Below, one piece after another: positions 17,596 through 26,630 of a stretch of DNA of 64,000 bases. Numbering within the stretch: the first letter of the stretch is position 1; every line of letters begins with the position of its first letter. The notes beneath the pieces are model-generated. The model saw only the letters and a program-made list of their open reading frames with translations, did not search any database and was not told the DNA's origin. Source of the DNA: Arthrobacter humicola (GTDB taxonomy: Bacteria; Actinomycetota; Actinomycetes; Actinomycetales; Micrococcaceae); NCBI RefSeq assembly GCF_022803015.1, contig NZ_JAFKON010000004.1, forward strand, positions 1-64,000. The letters are read 5' to 3'. The translations under genes were made by a program, and so were the position numbers.

Positions 17596-17628
17596 GCTGT
17601 GATCTGCTGCTTCCTGAAAACTGGCAAT

Positions 17629-18813
17629 CTAGACGCTTCTTACGGCTAAACGTTCGTGGGTGCGGGCGCGTGCCCATCTTTCAGCATCCAGTACGGACTC
17701 CACCGTCAGCCCGGAGGAGCCTGAGTGTTCGCTGAGGACGGCATCGATGGTGTCCACAATGTCGGTGAACCGGATCTGCCCGGCGTGGAAGGCCATCACC
17801 GCTTCCTCGTTCGCGGCATTGAACACGGCCGGGAAGGTGCTGCCCTGTGTGGCGGCCGCCTTGGCGAGGTCGACGGCGGGGAACGCCACGGTGTCCAGCG
17901 GCTCGAACGTCCAGCTGGTGGCCTTGCTCCAGTCGCAGGCCCTGGCGGATCCGGGGACGCGGTCCGGCCAGCCGAGGCCGAGGGCAATGGGCAGGCGCAT
18001 GTCCGGCGGCGAGGCCTGGGCGATCGTGGAGCCGTCGACGAACTGGACCATGGAATGCACCACGGACTGCGGATGGACCACGACGTCGATCTTCTCCAAG
18101 GGGATGTCAAAGAGCAGGTGCGCCTCGATCACCTCCAGGCCCTTGTTGACCAGGCTGGCGGAGTTGGTGGTGACCATCAGGCCCATGTCCCACGTGGGGT
18201 GGGCGAGGGCGTCCTGCGGTGAGACGTCGTGCAGCTCGTCCCGGGTCTTGCCGCGGAACGGCCCGCCCGATGCCGTCAGGATCAGCCGGTCCACTTCCGC
18301 CGCGGAGCCGGAGCGCAGGCACTGGGCAATGGCCGAGTGCTCCGAATCCACAGGCACGATCTGCCCTTCGCGGGCCGCGGCCTTGACCAGGGCGCCGCCG
18401 ACGATCAGGGACTCCTTGTTGGCCAGTGCCAGCGTGGCCCCGGAGGCGAGGGCGGCCAGGGTGGGGGCAAGTCCGATGGAGCCGGTGATGCCGTTGAGGA
18501 CGACGTCGGCGGTGATTTCCGCGACCCGGGTGGAGGCGTCGGGGCCGGTGATGAGTTCGGGGCTGTACCCGATGAGTCCTGCCGCGCGGGCGGCGTCGTC
18601 GATCAGCCCCCGGAGGGCGGAGGCATCCCCGGAGGCGACACCGACAGCCTGGGCGCGGGTGTGGACGGCCTGCCGGGCCAGGAGTTCGAGGTTGCCGCCG
18701 CCGGCGCTGAGCGCGACGACCTCAAAAAGGTGCGGGGCGCCGTCGACGACGTCAATCGCCTGTGTGCCGATGGAACCGGTGGACCCGAGGAGGACGATTT
18801 TGCGCGGCTGCAT
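17629..18813 (-). CDS. dxr: 1-deoxy-D-xylulose-5-phosphate reductoisomerase
   Basis: A 394-residue enzyme that makes MEP from DXP with NADPH, the second step of non-mevalonate isoprenoid synthesis and the fosmidomycin target. The NADPH loop GSTGSIGTQ is at 10-18. [22 protein letters not shown] (metal-binding Asp and Glu) and TASGGPFR (substrate phosphate loop) follow in the expected order, then WDMG and [18 protein letters not shown]. The divergent gene starts 155 bases away, and the interval holds a long inverted repeat. It leads the dxr-rip1 pair. Confidence 0.96.
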   Translation of the reverse strand: MQPRKIVLLGSTGSIGTQAIDVVDGAPHLFEVVALSAGGGNLELLARQAVHTRAQAVGVASGDASALRGLIDDAARAAGLIGYSPELITGPDASTRVAEITADVVLNGITGSIGLAPTLAALASGATLALANKESLIVGGALVKAAAREGQIVPVDSEHSAIAQCLRSGSAAEVDRLILTASGGPFRGKTRDELHDVSPQDALAHPTWDMGLMVTTNSASLVNKGLEVIEAHLLFDIPLEKIDVVVHPQSVVHSMVQFVDGSTIAQASPPDMRLPIALGLGWPDRVPGSARACDWSKATSWTFEPLDTVAFPAVDLAKAAATQGSTFPAVFNAANEEAVMAFHAGQIRFTDIVDTIDAVLSEHSGSSGLTVESVLDAERWARARTHERLAVRSV

Positions 18814-18854
18814 GATTCAAGTATCCCGCACCGCGCCGGTGCGCCGCGTTCGCC

Positions 18855-18913
18855 TCGGGGTGGCACTTCACGGCAGTCGCGGCGGGCAACGCTGCCGTGA
18901 AGTGCCACCTCGA
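18855..18913. repeat. long inverted repeat between divergent dxr and LMF genes
   Basis: GGTGGCACTTCACGGCAG (18859-18876) pairs perfectly over 18 bp with 18892-18909 across a 15-base loop. Three further pairs follow beyond one G-T wobble, giving about 22 bp in all. It lies in the 5' regions of both divergent genes, where a terminator is not expected. Candidate roles are a REP-like element, an insulator between the promoters, or a dimeric protein site. Confidence 0.8.
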
Positions 18914-18968
18914 CGCCGTCGGGTTGAGTCTTCCGCCGCTCGTTGACGCAGCAGGGCGGAGGCGTAAC

Positions 18969-20471
18969 GTGGAAAACGTGGAGTGGACCGCGTGGTTCGA
19001 CGCGCCGGAGTACGAGTTCGCCCGGCAGGTGCTGCAGCGCAGCACCGCCACCCTGTATTTCGTGGCCTTCCTCTCCTCGCTGAACCAGTTCCCGGCCCTC
19101 CTCGGCGAGCGCGGCCTGTTGCCGGTGCCGGCGTATCTCGAGGGCTTCAACCGTCTGGGCCGGCCCAGCCTGTTCCGCTGGCGCTACTCGGACCGGCTGC
19201 TGCGGACGGTGTGCTGGAGCGGCATGGCCATTGCCGCCACGCTTATCGCCGGGCTGCCGCAGCTCGGGCCGCCGTGGGTTCCGCTCATCGCGTTCCTGGC
19301 CCTGTGGCTGTTGTACATGTCGATCGTGAACGTGGGGCAGACGTTCTACGGCTTCGGCTGGGAGATGCTGCTGCTGGAGGCCGGGTTCACGGTGGCCTTC
19401 CTTGGCTCCGACCAGACTCCCCCGCCCCGGACCATCCTGATCCTGCTGGTCTGGCTGGTGTTCCGGTTGGAGTTCGGCGCCGGCCTGATCAAGATCCGGG
19501 GCGGCCAGGAATGGCGGGACCTGACTGCCCTGTACTACCACCACGAGACCCAGCCGATGCCGGGGCCGCTGAGCCGGCAGGCCCACCTGCTCCCCAAGGC
19601 CTGGCACCGGGTGGAGGTCCTGGGCAACCACTTCGCCCAACTGGTGGTGCCCTTCTTCCTCTTTGCCCCGCAGCCCCTGGCCAGCGCCGCCGCCGGAATC
19701 ATCGTCTTCACCCAGCTGTGGCTGGTGGCGAGTGGAAATTTCGCCTGGCTGAACTGGATGGCGATCATCCTGGCCTTCGCGGCGGTCAGCGATCCCGTGG
19801 CGCACGCCGTGATTCCGGCGATCCCGCTGGACTGGCATGCCGCGTCCGCGCCCGCAGGCGCCGGAGCAGTGGCCGGCAGCCAGGCGCCGGTTCCGTGGCT
19901 CGTGGTGGTCCTGTTCGCCACTGTGCTGCTGGTGGTGCTCAGCTACCGGCCCATCGAGAACCTCTTGTCCCACCACCAGCTGATGAACGCATCCTTCAAC
20001 CGCTGGCAGCTGGTCAACACCTACGGCGCGTTCGGCACCGTCACGAAGCGGCGGATCGAGATCGTGGTGGAGGGGACCCTCGACGAGGACCCCGGGGACG
20101 ACGCGGACTGGCGGGAGTATGGGTTCAAGGGCAAGCCCGGCGACGTCCGGCGCATCCCGCGCCAGTACGCCCCGTACCACCTGCGCCTGGACTGGCTGAT
20201 GTGGTTCCTGCCGCTGCGTACCGTGCACGAGGAGTGGTTCTACGCGTTCCTGGCCAAACTGCTGGCGGCGGACCGGCCCACGCTGCGGCTGCTGCGCCAC
20301 GACCCGTTCGACGGCGGACGTCCGCACTGGATACGTGCCACCAGCTACCTCTACCATTTCTCCACCCGGGCCGAGTTCCGCGCGACAGGCCAGCGCTGGA
20401 TCCGGACCCCGCTGTATGTCGTCATCCCGCCGTCGCGGCTCCCCGCGCCGCGCCCGACGTCGGAGGCGTGA
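18969..20471 (+). CDS. lipase maturation factor (LMF1) family membrane protein
   Basis: 500 residues from GTG 18969, which has an AGGGCGGAGG ribosome site 6 bases upstream; an upstream in-frame start at 18897 would run through the inverted repeat. It is a multipass membrane protein. The long conserved blocks QTFYGFGWEMLLLEAGF, FRLEFGAGLIKIRGGQEW, YYHHETQPMPGPLS and WFLPLRTVHEEWFYAFLAKLL are the LMF family pattern. A soluble C-terminal part (about 345-500) follows. In animals LMF1 is an ER chaperone needed for lipoprotein lipase maturation. The role of the fairly common actinobacterial homologues is unknown. It stands alone here, with no lipase next to it. Confidence 0.8.
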   Translation: MENVEWTAWFDAPEYEFARQVLQRSTATLYFVAFLSSLNQFPALLGERGLLPVPAYLEGFNRLGRPSLFRWRYSDRLLRTVCWSGMAIAATLIAGLPQLGPPWVPLIAFLALWLLYMSIVNVGQTFYGFGWEMLLLEAGFTVAFLGSDQTPPPRTILILLVWLVFRLEFGAGLIKIRGGQEWRDLTALYYHHETQPMPGPLSRQAHLLPKAWHRVEVLGNHFAQLVVPFFLFAPQPLASAAAGIIVFTQLWLVASGNFAWLNWMAIILAFAAVSDPVAHAVIPAIPLDWHAASAPAGAGAVAGSQAPVPWLVVVLFATVLLVVLSYRPIENLLSHHQLMNASFNRWQLVNTYGAFGTVTKRRIEIVVEGTLDEDPGDDADWREYGFKGKPGDVRRIPRQYAPYHLRLDWLMWFLPLRTVHEEWFYAFLAKLLAADRPTLRLLRHDPFDGGRPHWIRATSYLYHFSTRAEFRATGQRWIRTPLYVVIPPSRLPAPRPTSEA

Positions 20472-20527
20472 GGCCCGGCGTGAGGCCCGGGGCGGTGCGT
20501 CCCGGGGCGGTGCGTTCCCGTGGGCCC

Positions 20528-20579
20528 TTTACCGCAAATGGCCGGAATGAGTGTCGTCATTCCGGCCATTTGCGGCAAA
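20528..20579. terminator. REP-like palindrome / bidirectional terminator candidate
   Basis: A 19-bp perfect stem (20532-20550 with 20557-20575) encloses the 6-base loop GTGTCG; it extends by three pairs (TTT/AAA) after one mismatch. It sits between the convergent LMF and tctA genes, so bidirectional termination is plausible, although there is no T tract. Both arms share about 80% of positions with the palindrome at 26371-26424, suggesting a dispersed repeat family. Confidence 0.7.
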
Positions 20580-20598
20580 TTCAGTTCAACGCCCGCGC

Positions 20599-22131
20599 TT
20601 AGACGGAGACCTCTTCCTTCGCCGGCGCAGCCTCCAACGTTGTCTGGCGGCGGCGCAGCCACCACGAGGCGGCGAAGATCAGTGCCATGGAGACGTACAC
20701 CACCAGGGCGAATGGCGAGGAGAACAAGGCCGTGGGGTCGTTTTGCGAGAGCTGCAGCGAACGCCGCAATTGCACCTCGAACATCGGCCCCAGGATCATC
20801 GCCACCACCATGGGCGCCACGGGATAGCCGTAGCGGCGCATGAAGTAGCCCAGGATGCCCACCACCAGCAGGATGCCGACGTCGCTCGGGGAGAAGTTCA
20901 CCGAGAAGGCGCCGAGCGCGGCGAAGACCAGGATGCCGGCGTAGAGGTAGGGCCGCGGGATCTGCAGGATCTTCACCCACAGGCCCACCAGGGGCAGGTT
21001 CAGCACCAGCAGCATGAGGTTGCCGACGTACAGCGACGCGATCAGGGTCCAGACAAGCGCGCCCTGGTTTTCGAACAGGAGCGGACCGGGCTGGATCTGG
21101 TAGCGCTGGAACGCCGTGAGCATCATGGCCGCCGTCGCCGTCGTCGGGATTCCGAGGGTCAGCAACGGCACCAGGACACCGGCGGCCGCCGCGTTGTTGG
21201 CCGCTTCCGGTCCGGCGACGCCTTCGATCGCGCCCTTGCCGAACTGGGCCTTGTTGGCGCCCTTGGCCAGCTTCCGCTCGGCGGCGTAGGACAGGAACGT
21301 GGAGACGTCCGCGCCGCCGGCCGGGACGGTGCCGATCGGGAACCCGATGAAGGTTCCGCGCAGCCACGGCTTCCAGGACCGCTTCCAGTCCTCCTTGGAC
21401 AGCCAGGCGTTCTTGCCCTTGCTGACCGGGATCAGCTCCACCGGGCCGTGCCGCAGCTTCGATGCGACATATAGCGCCTCGCCGAGGGCAAAGAGGCCCA
21501 CGGCCACGAGGACCATGTCGACGCCGTCCACCAGGGTGGGGTTGTCGAACGTGAAGCGCTGCTGGGCCGTGCTGTCATCGATGCCGATCAGGCCGATGAA
21601 CAGCCCGAGCGCCAGGGATGCCAGGCCGCGCAGGACGGAGGCGCCCAGCAGCGCGCCGACGGTCAGGAAGGCCACCACCATGAGGGCCACGTAATCCACG
21701 GGGCCGAGGCCGACGGCGAAGTCGGCCACGACGGGTGCCAGGAAGGTCAGCAGGACCGTGGCGATGGTGCCCGCGATGAAGGATCCGATCGCCGCCGTCG
21801 CCAGGGCTGCCGCTCCCCTGCCGGCTTTGGCCATCTTGTTCCCTTCAAGCGCCGTGACGATCGAGGAGGACTCGCCCGGCGTGTTCAGCAGGATGGAAGT
21901 GGTGGAACCGCCGTACATGCCGCCGTAGTAGATCCCGGCGAACACGATCAACGCGGCCGCGGGGTCCAGGGCATACGTGATGGGCATGAGCAGGGCCACG
22001 GTCATGGCGGGGCCAATGCCGGGCAGCACCCCGACGGCGGTGCCGACGAAGACCCCGCCCAGCGCGTAGAGCAGGTAGACGGGCTGCAGCGCGGTGCTGA
22101 ATCCCTCGAGCAGGAGCATGAAGCTATCCAT
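20599..22131 (-). CDS. tctA: tripartite tricarboxylate transporter, large permease subunit TctA
   Basis: A 510-residue membrane protein with about 11-12 hydrophobic segments. TctA signatures are [20 protein letters not shown] near the N-terminus, [22 protein letters not shown], and the repeat-related [16 protein letters not shown] and [13 protein letters not shown] in the second half. It is the solute-translocating subunit of a TTT uptake system driven by an ion gradient. It overlaps tctB by 8 bases and is the last gene of tctC-tctB-tctA. The start ATG 22131 gives the usual length. Confidence 0.95.
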   Translation of the reverse strand: MDSFMLLLEGFSTALQPVYLLYALGGVFVGTAVGVLPGIGPAMTVALLMPITYALDPAAALIVFAGIYYGGMYGGSTTSILLNTPGESSSIVTALEGNKMAKAGRGAAALATAAIGSFIAGTIATVLLTFLAPVVADFAVGLGPVDYVALMVVAFLTVGALLGASVLRGLASLALGLFIGLIGIDDSTAQQRFTFDNPTLVDGVDMVLVAVGLFALGEALYVASKLRHGPVELIPVSKGKNAWLSKEDWKRSWKPWLRGTFIGFPIGTVPAGGADVSTFLSYAAERKLAKGANKAQFGKGAIEGVAGPEAANNAAAAGVLVPLLTLGIPTTATAAMMLTAFQRYQIQPGPLLFENQGALVWTLIASLYVGNLMLLVLNLPLVGLWVKILQIPRPYLYAGILVFAALGAFSVNFSPSDVGILLVVGILGYFMRRYGYPVAPMVVAMILGPMFEVQLRRSLQLSQNDPTALFSSPFALVVYVSMALIFAASWWLRRRQTTLEAAPAKEEVSV

Positions 22132-22663
22132 GGAAGAACGGCACCCCCTCGAGCAGCGGCCCCGGCGGCAGGGACACGCCGAGCAGGCCGCCGAAGACGT
22201 ACTGCAGCACCAGCGCCAGGATCACGGACACGCCGATCGCCTTCCAGAGGGGTTTGGCGTCCAGGGACCAGGCGGCACCGCTGAAGAGCACGGCGGCGGC
22301 CACCGGCCAGCCGGCCGGCTCGATCAGGAAGATGTGCAGCACCACGAAACCCACGAGTTTGGCCAGGGCCACCCAGTCGGTCTTGGCGGTCACGTCCAGG
22401 TCTTCGCTGTCCTCGGCCTGCCCGACTTTGCCGCGGAGGACCTGCAGGACCACCCCGGCGCCGCACAGCACCAGCAAGCCACACACGATGTAGGGGAAGG
22501 CCCGCGGGCCGATGCCGGTCTCCGACGGCGGGATCGGAATGGATCCCGCCGTCGCCAGGCCCGCGACGCCCACGCTGACGAACACGAGGGCGAACAGGAT
22601 CTCCCCTGTCGGCCGTTTGGCGGGCGCCGCGGCGGGTGCCGACGTTGATGCGAGGTCAGACAC
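22124..22663 (-). CDS. tctB: tripartite tricarboxylate transporter, small subunit TctB
   Basis: A 179-residue protein with four predicted TM segments (about 20-40, 50-70, 105-135 and 140-165) and a short charged cytoplasmic loop ([20 protein letters not shown]) in the middle. This is the standard TctB size and topology. Sequence conservation is low in this family, so the call rests mainly on its place between tctC and tctA. It starts two bases after the tctC stop and overlaps tctA, so all three are translationally coupled. Confidence 0.88.
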   Translation of the reverse strand: MSDLASTSAPAAAPAKRPTGEILFALVFVSVGVAGLATAGSIPIPPSETGIGPRAFPYIVCGLLVLCGAGVVLQVLRGKVGQAEDSEDLDVTAKTDWVALAKLVGFVVLHIFLIEPAGWPVAAAVLFSGAAWSLDAKPLWKAIGVSVILALVLQYVFGGLLGVSLPPGPLLEGVPFFHG

Positions 22664-22665
22664 TG

Positions 22666-23712
22666 TTACTTGACCAGGCCGATCTGGGTCAGGGTGGTCT
22701 TGACCTTGGCGATGTCCTCGGTCAGGAAGGTCTTGAAGCCGTCACCGGCCAGGAACGCGTCGTCCCAGTTGTTCTTGGTCAGGGTGGACTTCCAGGCCTC
22801 GGACGCGTGCAGCTTGGTGACGACGTCGGTCAGCTTCGCTCGCTGGGCGTCGTCGATGGACCCGGGGGCCACCACGCCGCGCCAGTTGGTCAGCACGACG
22901 TCGATCCCCTGGTCCTTGAGCGGCTTGATCCCGGGAAGCGCCGGGGCCTCGGCCTTTCCGGAGACGGCGAGCGCCCGGACCTTGCCGGCCTTGACCTGTT
23001 CGGCATACTCGCCCACGCCGGAGATGCCGGCCTGGACCTTGTTGCCGAGCAGCGCCGCGATGGACTCGCCGCCACCGGAGTAGCCGATGTAGTTCAGCTT
23101 GTCCGCTTCCACGCCCTGGGATTTCAGGATCTGCCCGGCCAGGATGTGGTCCGCGCCCCCGGCCGAGCCACCCGTGATGGCCACGCCCTTGCCGTTGGCC
23201 TTGATGTCCGCGACGAGGTCGGCGACCGACTGGTATTTCGACGACGACGGCACGACGAGAACCAGCGGCTCTTCGGTGAGCCGCGCGATCGGGGTGGTGT
23301 CTTCGAGCCGGGTCTTGGCGCCATTGGTCTCGACCGCACCCACCATGACGTAGCCCATCACCATGAGGGTGTTGACGTCCTTCTCGGTGGCGAGCTTGGC
23401 GAGGCCGTTGGTCCCGCCGCCGCCGCCAATGTTAGTGACCTGGGCGGAGGAGACGAGTTTGTTGGTCTGCAGGTCCTGCTGCATGGCGCGTCCGGTCTGG
23501 TCCCAGCCGCCGCCGGGGTTGGCCGGGACGATGATGCTTAGCTTCTTGATCGGATCGGCACCCGCGGACCCGCCGGCAGCCGTGCCGGTTCCGCTTCCCG
23601 CGCAGGCGGACATGGCCAGGACGACTCCGGCGGCGCCGGCAATGAGGGCGGCGCGACGTGTGTGGGTGGGACGCGTGAAAGCGGGCCGCGTGAAAAAGTT
23701 CTGGGCAGTCAT
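22666..23712 (-). CDS. tctC: tripartite tricarboxylate transporter substrate-binding lipoprotein TctC
   Basis: 348 residues from ATG 23712, chosen for the AAGGAG site 6 bases upstream; the open frame continues to 23886 without support. The signal peptide ends in a lipobox, LAMSAC. The mature part is a Bug/TctC Venus-flytrap protein: PANPGGGWDQTGRAMQQDL, the Gly-rich loop VTNIGGGGGTNGLAKL and GGSAGGADHILAGQIL. The ligand is probably a di- or tricarboxylate, as in citrate-binding TctC, but Bug proteins bind varied acids. It opens the tctCBA operon, divergent from its two-component system. Confidence 0.93.
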   Translation of the reverse strand: MTAQNFFTRPAFTRPTHTRRAALIAGAAGVVLAMSACAGSGTGTAAGGSAGADPIKKLSIIVPANPGGGWDQTGRAMQQDLQTNKLVSSAQVTNIGGGGGTNGLAKLATEKDVNTLMVMGYVMVGAVETNGAKTRLEDTTPIARLTEEPLVLVVPSSSKYQSVADLVADIKANGKGVAITGGSAGGADHILAGQILKSQGVEADKLNYIGYSGGGESIAALLGNKVQAGISGVGEYAEQVKAGKVRALAVSGKAEAPALPGIKPLKDQGIDVVLTNWRGVVAPGSIDDAQRAKLTDVVTKLHASEAWKSTLTKNNWDDAFLAGDGFKTFLTEDIAKVKTTLTQIGLVK

Positions 23713-23730
23713 GGTTTCTCCTTGAGCGAA

Positions 23731-23744
23731 TGTGATGCACATCA
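23731..23744. promoter_or_regulatory. small palindrome in the tctC / sensor-kinase intergenic region
   Basis: TGATG (23733-23737) and CATCA (23740-23744) form an inverted repeat with a two-base gap, 21 bases upstream of the tctC start. It could be a binding site for the adjacent response regulator. The repeat is short and occurs once, so support is weak. Confidence 0.25.
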
Positions 23745-23884
23745 TTGGAATCACGTCACTGACCCTAGGAGCGCCCGCCGAACGGCAACAGCATTTGGCC
23801 GTATAGGTAGTAGTGGTCATATTGGTCACGGCCCTGGCCGTCTTTTTGGCGGCCGGGCTGCGCCCGCAATGGGAAACTTGTGAC

Positions 23885-25465
23885 ATGTTTCACAGGATTC
23901 CCCTTCGGTTCCAGCTGGTCGCATTGCAGCTGGGCATCGTGCTGGCTGTCCTCACGGTGGTGGGGGCCGTGACCATCCGGATGCAGGAACAACAGCTCCG
24001 TGACGCCTACAAGGGCAGGCTGATCGGCGTCGCCGAAAGTGTTGCCCAGCTGCCCTCGGTCATCAACGCGTTCGGCACATCGTCGCCGGCGCAGACCATC
24101 CAGCCGATCGCGGAAGTCATCCGGCAGGCATCCAACGTCACCTATGTGGTGGTGACGGACCGGCACGGGGTCCGGCAGTCGCACCCCAATCCGGCGGAAA
24201 TCGGCCGGCCGGTCTCCACCGATCCGTCCGTGCCGCTGTCCGGGGAGATCTATGTGGGTACCCAGACGGGCACACTCGGTGAGTCCTGGCGGGTGAAGGT
24301 TCCTATCTTCGATGCGGCCGGCGCCGTGATCGGCTCCGCATCCGTGGGAGTGCTGGAGAGCACCCTGGCCGCTGACCTCCATGAGGACATGCCGCAGCTG
24401 TTCGGCTGGCTGCTCGGGGCGGCGCTGCTGAGTTCGATGGGCGCGATGTATGTCTCGAAACTGGTGTGGCGGCGGATCTACAAACTCGAGCCCGAGGACA
24501 TCGCTGCCCTGCTGGAAACGCGCGACGCCATGCTCCACGGCCTGGGTGAAGGACTGGTGGCGGTGGACGCCGACGGCAGGGTCGCGCTGGTCAACGATGA
24601 GGCACGCCGCCTGCTCGCCCTGGCCGGGGACATCACCGGGACCCCTGCAGAGGCAAGCCTGGAACCGGCGGTCCTCCGCTTGCTCTCGGCCGGATCCGCC
24701 ACGGAGGAACTGGTGCTCTCGGGTGAACGGATACTGCTGGGCAAGGTCAATGCGGCCACCGTCGACGGCCGCGAAGTCGGCAAGGTGCTGATCCTGCGCG
24801 ACCGCACGGAGCTCCACACCGTCCTGCGTGACCGCGACGGCGCCGTGGACGTGACGCAGGCACTCCGCGCCCAGGCGCACGAATTTGCCAACAAACTGCA
24901 CGTCATCTCCGGGCTGCTGGAGCTCGGAAAGCAGGACAAAGCCATCGAATACCTGGGCCGCAGCCACAACGACGCCGTCTTCGCGAACCGGCCGCTGGCG
25001 GCCGGAATCACCGACCACGGGGTCCAGGCGCTGCTGATCGCCAAGTCCACGGTCTGCGCCGAGCGCGGCATCGAGATCATCGTCAGCCCGGATTCGCTGT
25101 GCTCGGTTGATGACTCAGGCGACGTCATCACGGTGCTGGGCAACCTGATCGACAACGCTGTGGACGCTGCGGGTTACGACAGCACTGTTGCCATCCGGCT
25201 GGGCGAGAGTGCCGACGGCGGGCGGACCATCGTGGTGGAGGACGACGGACCCGGCGTCCCGGTTCCTGAACGCGCTAAAGTGTTCGAGCCCGGCGTGACC
25301 AGCAAGGAGTCCGAGGGAATCAACAGCCGCGGGTTTGGGCTGGCCCTGGTCCAGCGGGTTGCCCTCCGGCGCGGAGGCCGGGCGGCAGTATCCTCATCGG
25401 TGTTGGGCGGAGCCTGCTTCTCGGTAGTGCTCAGGACAAAAGAGGCGGAACTACAAAACCAATGA
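23885..25465 (+). CDS. DcuS/CitA-type sensor histidine kinase
   Basis: 526 residues from ATG 23885. Layout: TM1 (about 11-32), an extracytoplasmic PDC/CACHE-type sensor region (about 35-170, with VTYVVVTDRHGVRQSHPNP and YVGTQTGTLG), TM2 (about 173-192), a cytoplasmic PAS domain (about 205-310, GEGLVAVDADGRVALVNDEA), the phospho-acceptor H332 in AHEFANKLH and a HATPase (LIDNAVDA, EDDGPGVP, SRGFGLALV). This is the citrate/C4-dicarboxylate sensor class. With the divergent tctCBA operon it most likely senses the Tct substrate outside the cell. The next gene overlaps its stop (ATGA). Confidence 0.93.
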   Translation: MFHRIPLRFQLVALQLGIVLAVLTVVGAVTIRMQEQQLRDAYKGRLIGVAESVAQLPSVINAFGTSSPAQTIQPIAEVIRQASNVTYVVVTDRHGVRQSHPNPAEIGRPVSTDPSVPLSGEIYVGTQTGTLGESWRVKVPIFDAAGAVIGSASVGVLESTLAADLHEDMPQLFGWLLGAALLSSMGAMYVSKLVWRRIYKLEPEDIAALLETRDAMLHGLGEGLVAVDADGRVALVNDEARRLLALAGDITGTPAEASLEPAVLRLLSAGSATEELVLSGERILLGKVNAATVDGREVGKVLILRDRTELHTVLRDRDGAVDVTQALRAQAHEFANKLHVISGLLELGKQDKAIEYLGRSHNDAVFANRPLAAGITDHGVQALLIAKSTVCAERGIEIIVSPDSLCSVDDSGDVITVLGNLIDNAVDAAGYDSTVAIRLGESADGGRTIVVEDDGPGVPVPERAKVFEPGVTSKESEGINSRGFGLALVQRVALRRGGRAAVSSSVLGGACFSVVLRTKEAELQNQ

Positions 25466-26190
25466 GCGCCATACGCACCCTCATCATTGACGATGACGTA
25501 GCAGTGGCCGGGATCCATCACGGGTTCCTGCTCGCACGCGGCGGATTCGACGTCGTGGCCATGGCCCACACCGGGCAGCAGGGCATCGATCTGGCCGCGG
25601 AGCTGGGCCCGGAGCTGGTGTTGCTGGACATCCATCTGCCGGACATGTCCGGCCTGGACGTCCTGCAGCGGCTGCGCGCGCGCCGGCGGCCCGTGGATGT
25701 CCTCGTGATCACCGCGTCCAGGGAGCTTGACACGGTCCGCGGCGCGATGGCCGGCGGTGTGCTGCACTACCTGGTCAAGCCCTTTTCCTCGCAGGCATTG
25801 AACGAACGGCTCGACGAGTACGTCATGCTGCGGGACCATCTGGCCTCCGGCGCTTCCGGGCCGCTTGACCAGGCGAGCATCGACCGCCTGGTGGCGCCCT
25901 CCCGCCGGTCCGGGGCGGCGGAAACCCCGGCGGGTCAGGCCGCCCAGCCAGACCAGGCCGCCGTACGGCTGCCCAAGGGACTGTCGCGCCCCACCCTGGA
26001 CGCGGTCATCGAGGCACTGAAGGCCAGTCCGGAGGACGTCTCGGCGGCCGGCCTGGCGCTGCAACTGGGCCTGTCCCGGGTCAGCGCCCGCCGCTACCTC
26101 GAGTACCTCGTAGTTCACGGCCATGCCCGGCTGACGCCCCGCTACGGAGCCGCGGGCCGACCGGAGAACCGCTACCTCTGGCGCCGCTGA
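25462..26190 (+). CDS. CitB/DcuR-type response regulator
   Basis: A 242-residue regulator with a receiver domain (about 1-122): acidic pocket IIDDD (8-12), phospho-acceptor Asp56 in LVLLDIHLPDMSG, and Lys106 in LVKPF. A linker of about 35 residues leads to a C-terminal helix-turn-helix (about 180-235, SAAGLALQLGLSRVSARRYLEYLV), the arrangement of the CitB/DcuR/DctR family. Its start overlaps the kinase stop by four bases (ATGA). The probable target is the tctCBA promoter. A 29-bp tandem repeat array begins at the base after its stop codon. Confidence 0.94.
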   Translation: MSAIRTLIIDDDVAVAGIHHGFLLARGGFDVVAMAHTGQQGIDLAAELGPELVLLDIHLPDMSGLDVLQRLRARRRPVDVLVITASRELDTVRGAMAGGVLHYLVKPFSSQALNERLDEYVMLRDHLASGASGPLDQASIDRLVAPSRRSGAAETPAGQAAQPDQAAVRLPKGLSRPTLDAVIEALKASPEDVSAAGLALQLGLSRVSARRYLEYLVVHGHARLTPRYGAAGRPENRYLWRR

Positions 26191-26307
26191 CATGTCCGGT
26201 TCTTGGAGGCAGCATTGAGCATGTCCAGTTCATGACGGCCACACTGAGCATGCCCAGTTCATGACGGCCACACTGAGCATGCCCAGTTCTTGGGGCAGCC
26301 CGGGACA
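26191..26307. repeat. 29-bp tandem repeat array
   Basis: Three full 29-bp units (26191-26219, 26220-26248, 26249-26277) and a diverging fourth (from 26278), each beginning CATGYCCRGTTC. Units 2 and 3 differ at one position. There are no spacers, so it is not a CRISPR. The array starts immediately after the response-regulator stop and lies between convergent genes. Its core resembles the 31-bp array at 60565-60688. Confidence 0.85.
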
Positions 26308-26630
26308 CGTGGCACAAATGCGGGGCACGGGCCGCGGAGACTGGCCGAGGTTCAGAGCCACAAGCCACCCATTCGACGCAGATGGCCGCAATAGGACCAG
26401 CCAATCCGGCCATCTGAGGCGAATCGACGAAGTCAACCCCGGCCGGATCCCACCTCTGCACCCACGACGATGCCCGGCCATCCTCCGGGACGCCGGCAGC
26501 CACTCAGGACCCATTGGCAGTGGCCGCGGAGACTGGTCGAGATGCATCCACGACGATGCCCGGCGCCAGCCCCGGGACGCCGGCCAGCCCACTAACCCAG
26601 AGCACGTGTCGGTGGGTAGCCGTCCCGCGG
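26308..26630. repeat. non-coding convergent gap with duplicated blocks
   Basis: The rest of this 440-bp gene-free gap is also repeat-rich. GGCCGCGGAGACTGG occurs at 26329-26343 and again at 26522-26536. A block starting CCACGACGATGCCCGGC occurs at 26462 and at 26548, each about 40 bp and ending in GGGACGCCGG. The palindrome at 26371-26424 lies between the copies. No gene or RNA was recognised. Confidence 0.65.
26371..26424. repeat. REP-like palindrome, second copy
   Basis: The 18-base arms (26371-26388 and 26407-26424) pair at 16 of 18 positions around an 18-base loop. The core CAGATGGCCG/CGGCCATCTG matches CAAATGGCCG/CGGCCATTTG of the element at 20528-20579, and similarity continues outside the core. 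Both copies lie between convergent genes. Confidence 0.6.

Noticed and set aside
18603..20357. 584-codon minus-strand open frame opposite the LMF gene
   Set aside because: Low-complexity shadow overlapping both dxr and the LMF gene; no motif.
26191..26307. CRISPR array
   Set aside because: The 29-bp units are directly adjacent with no spacers, and no cas genes are present.
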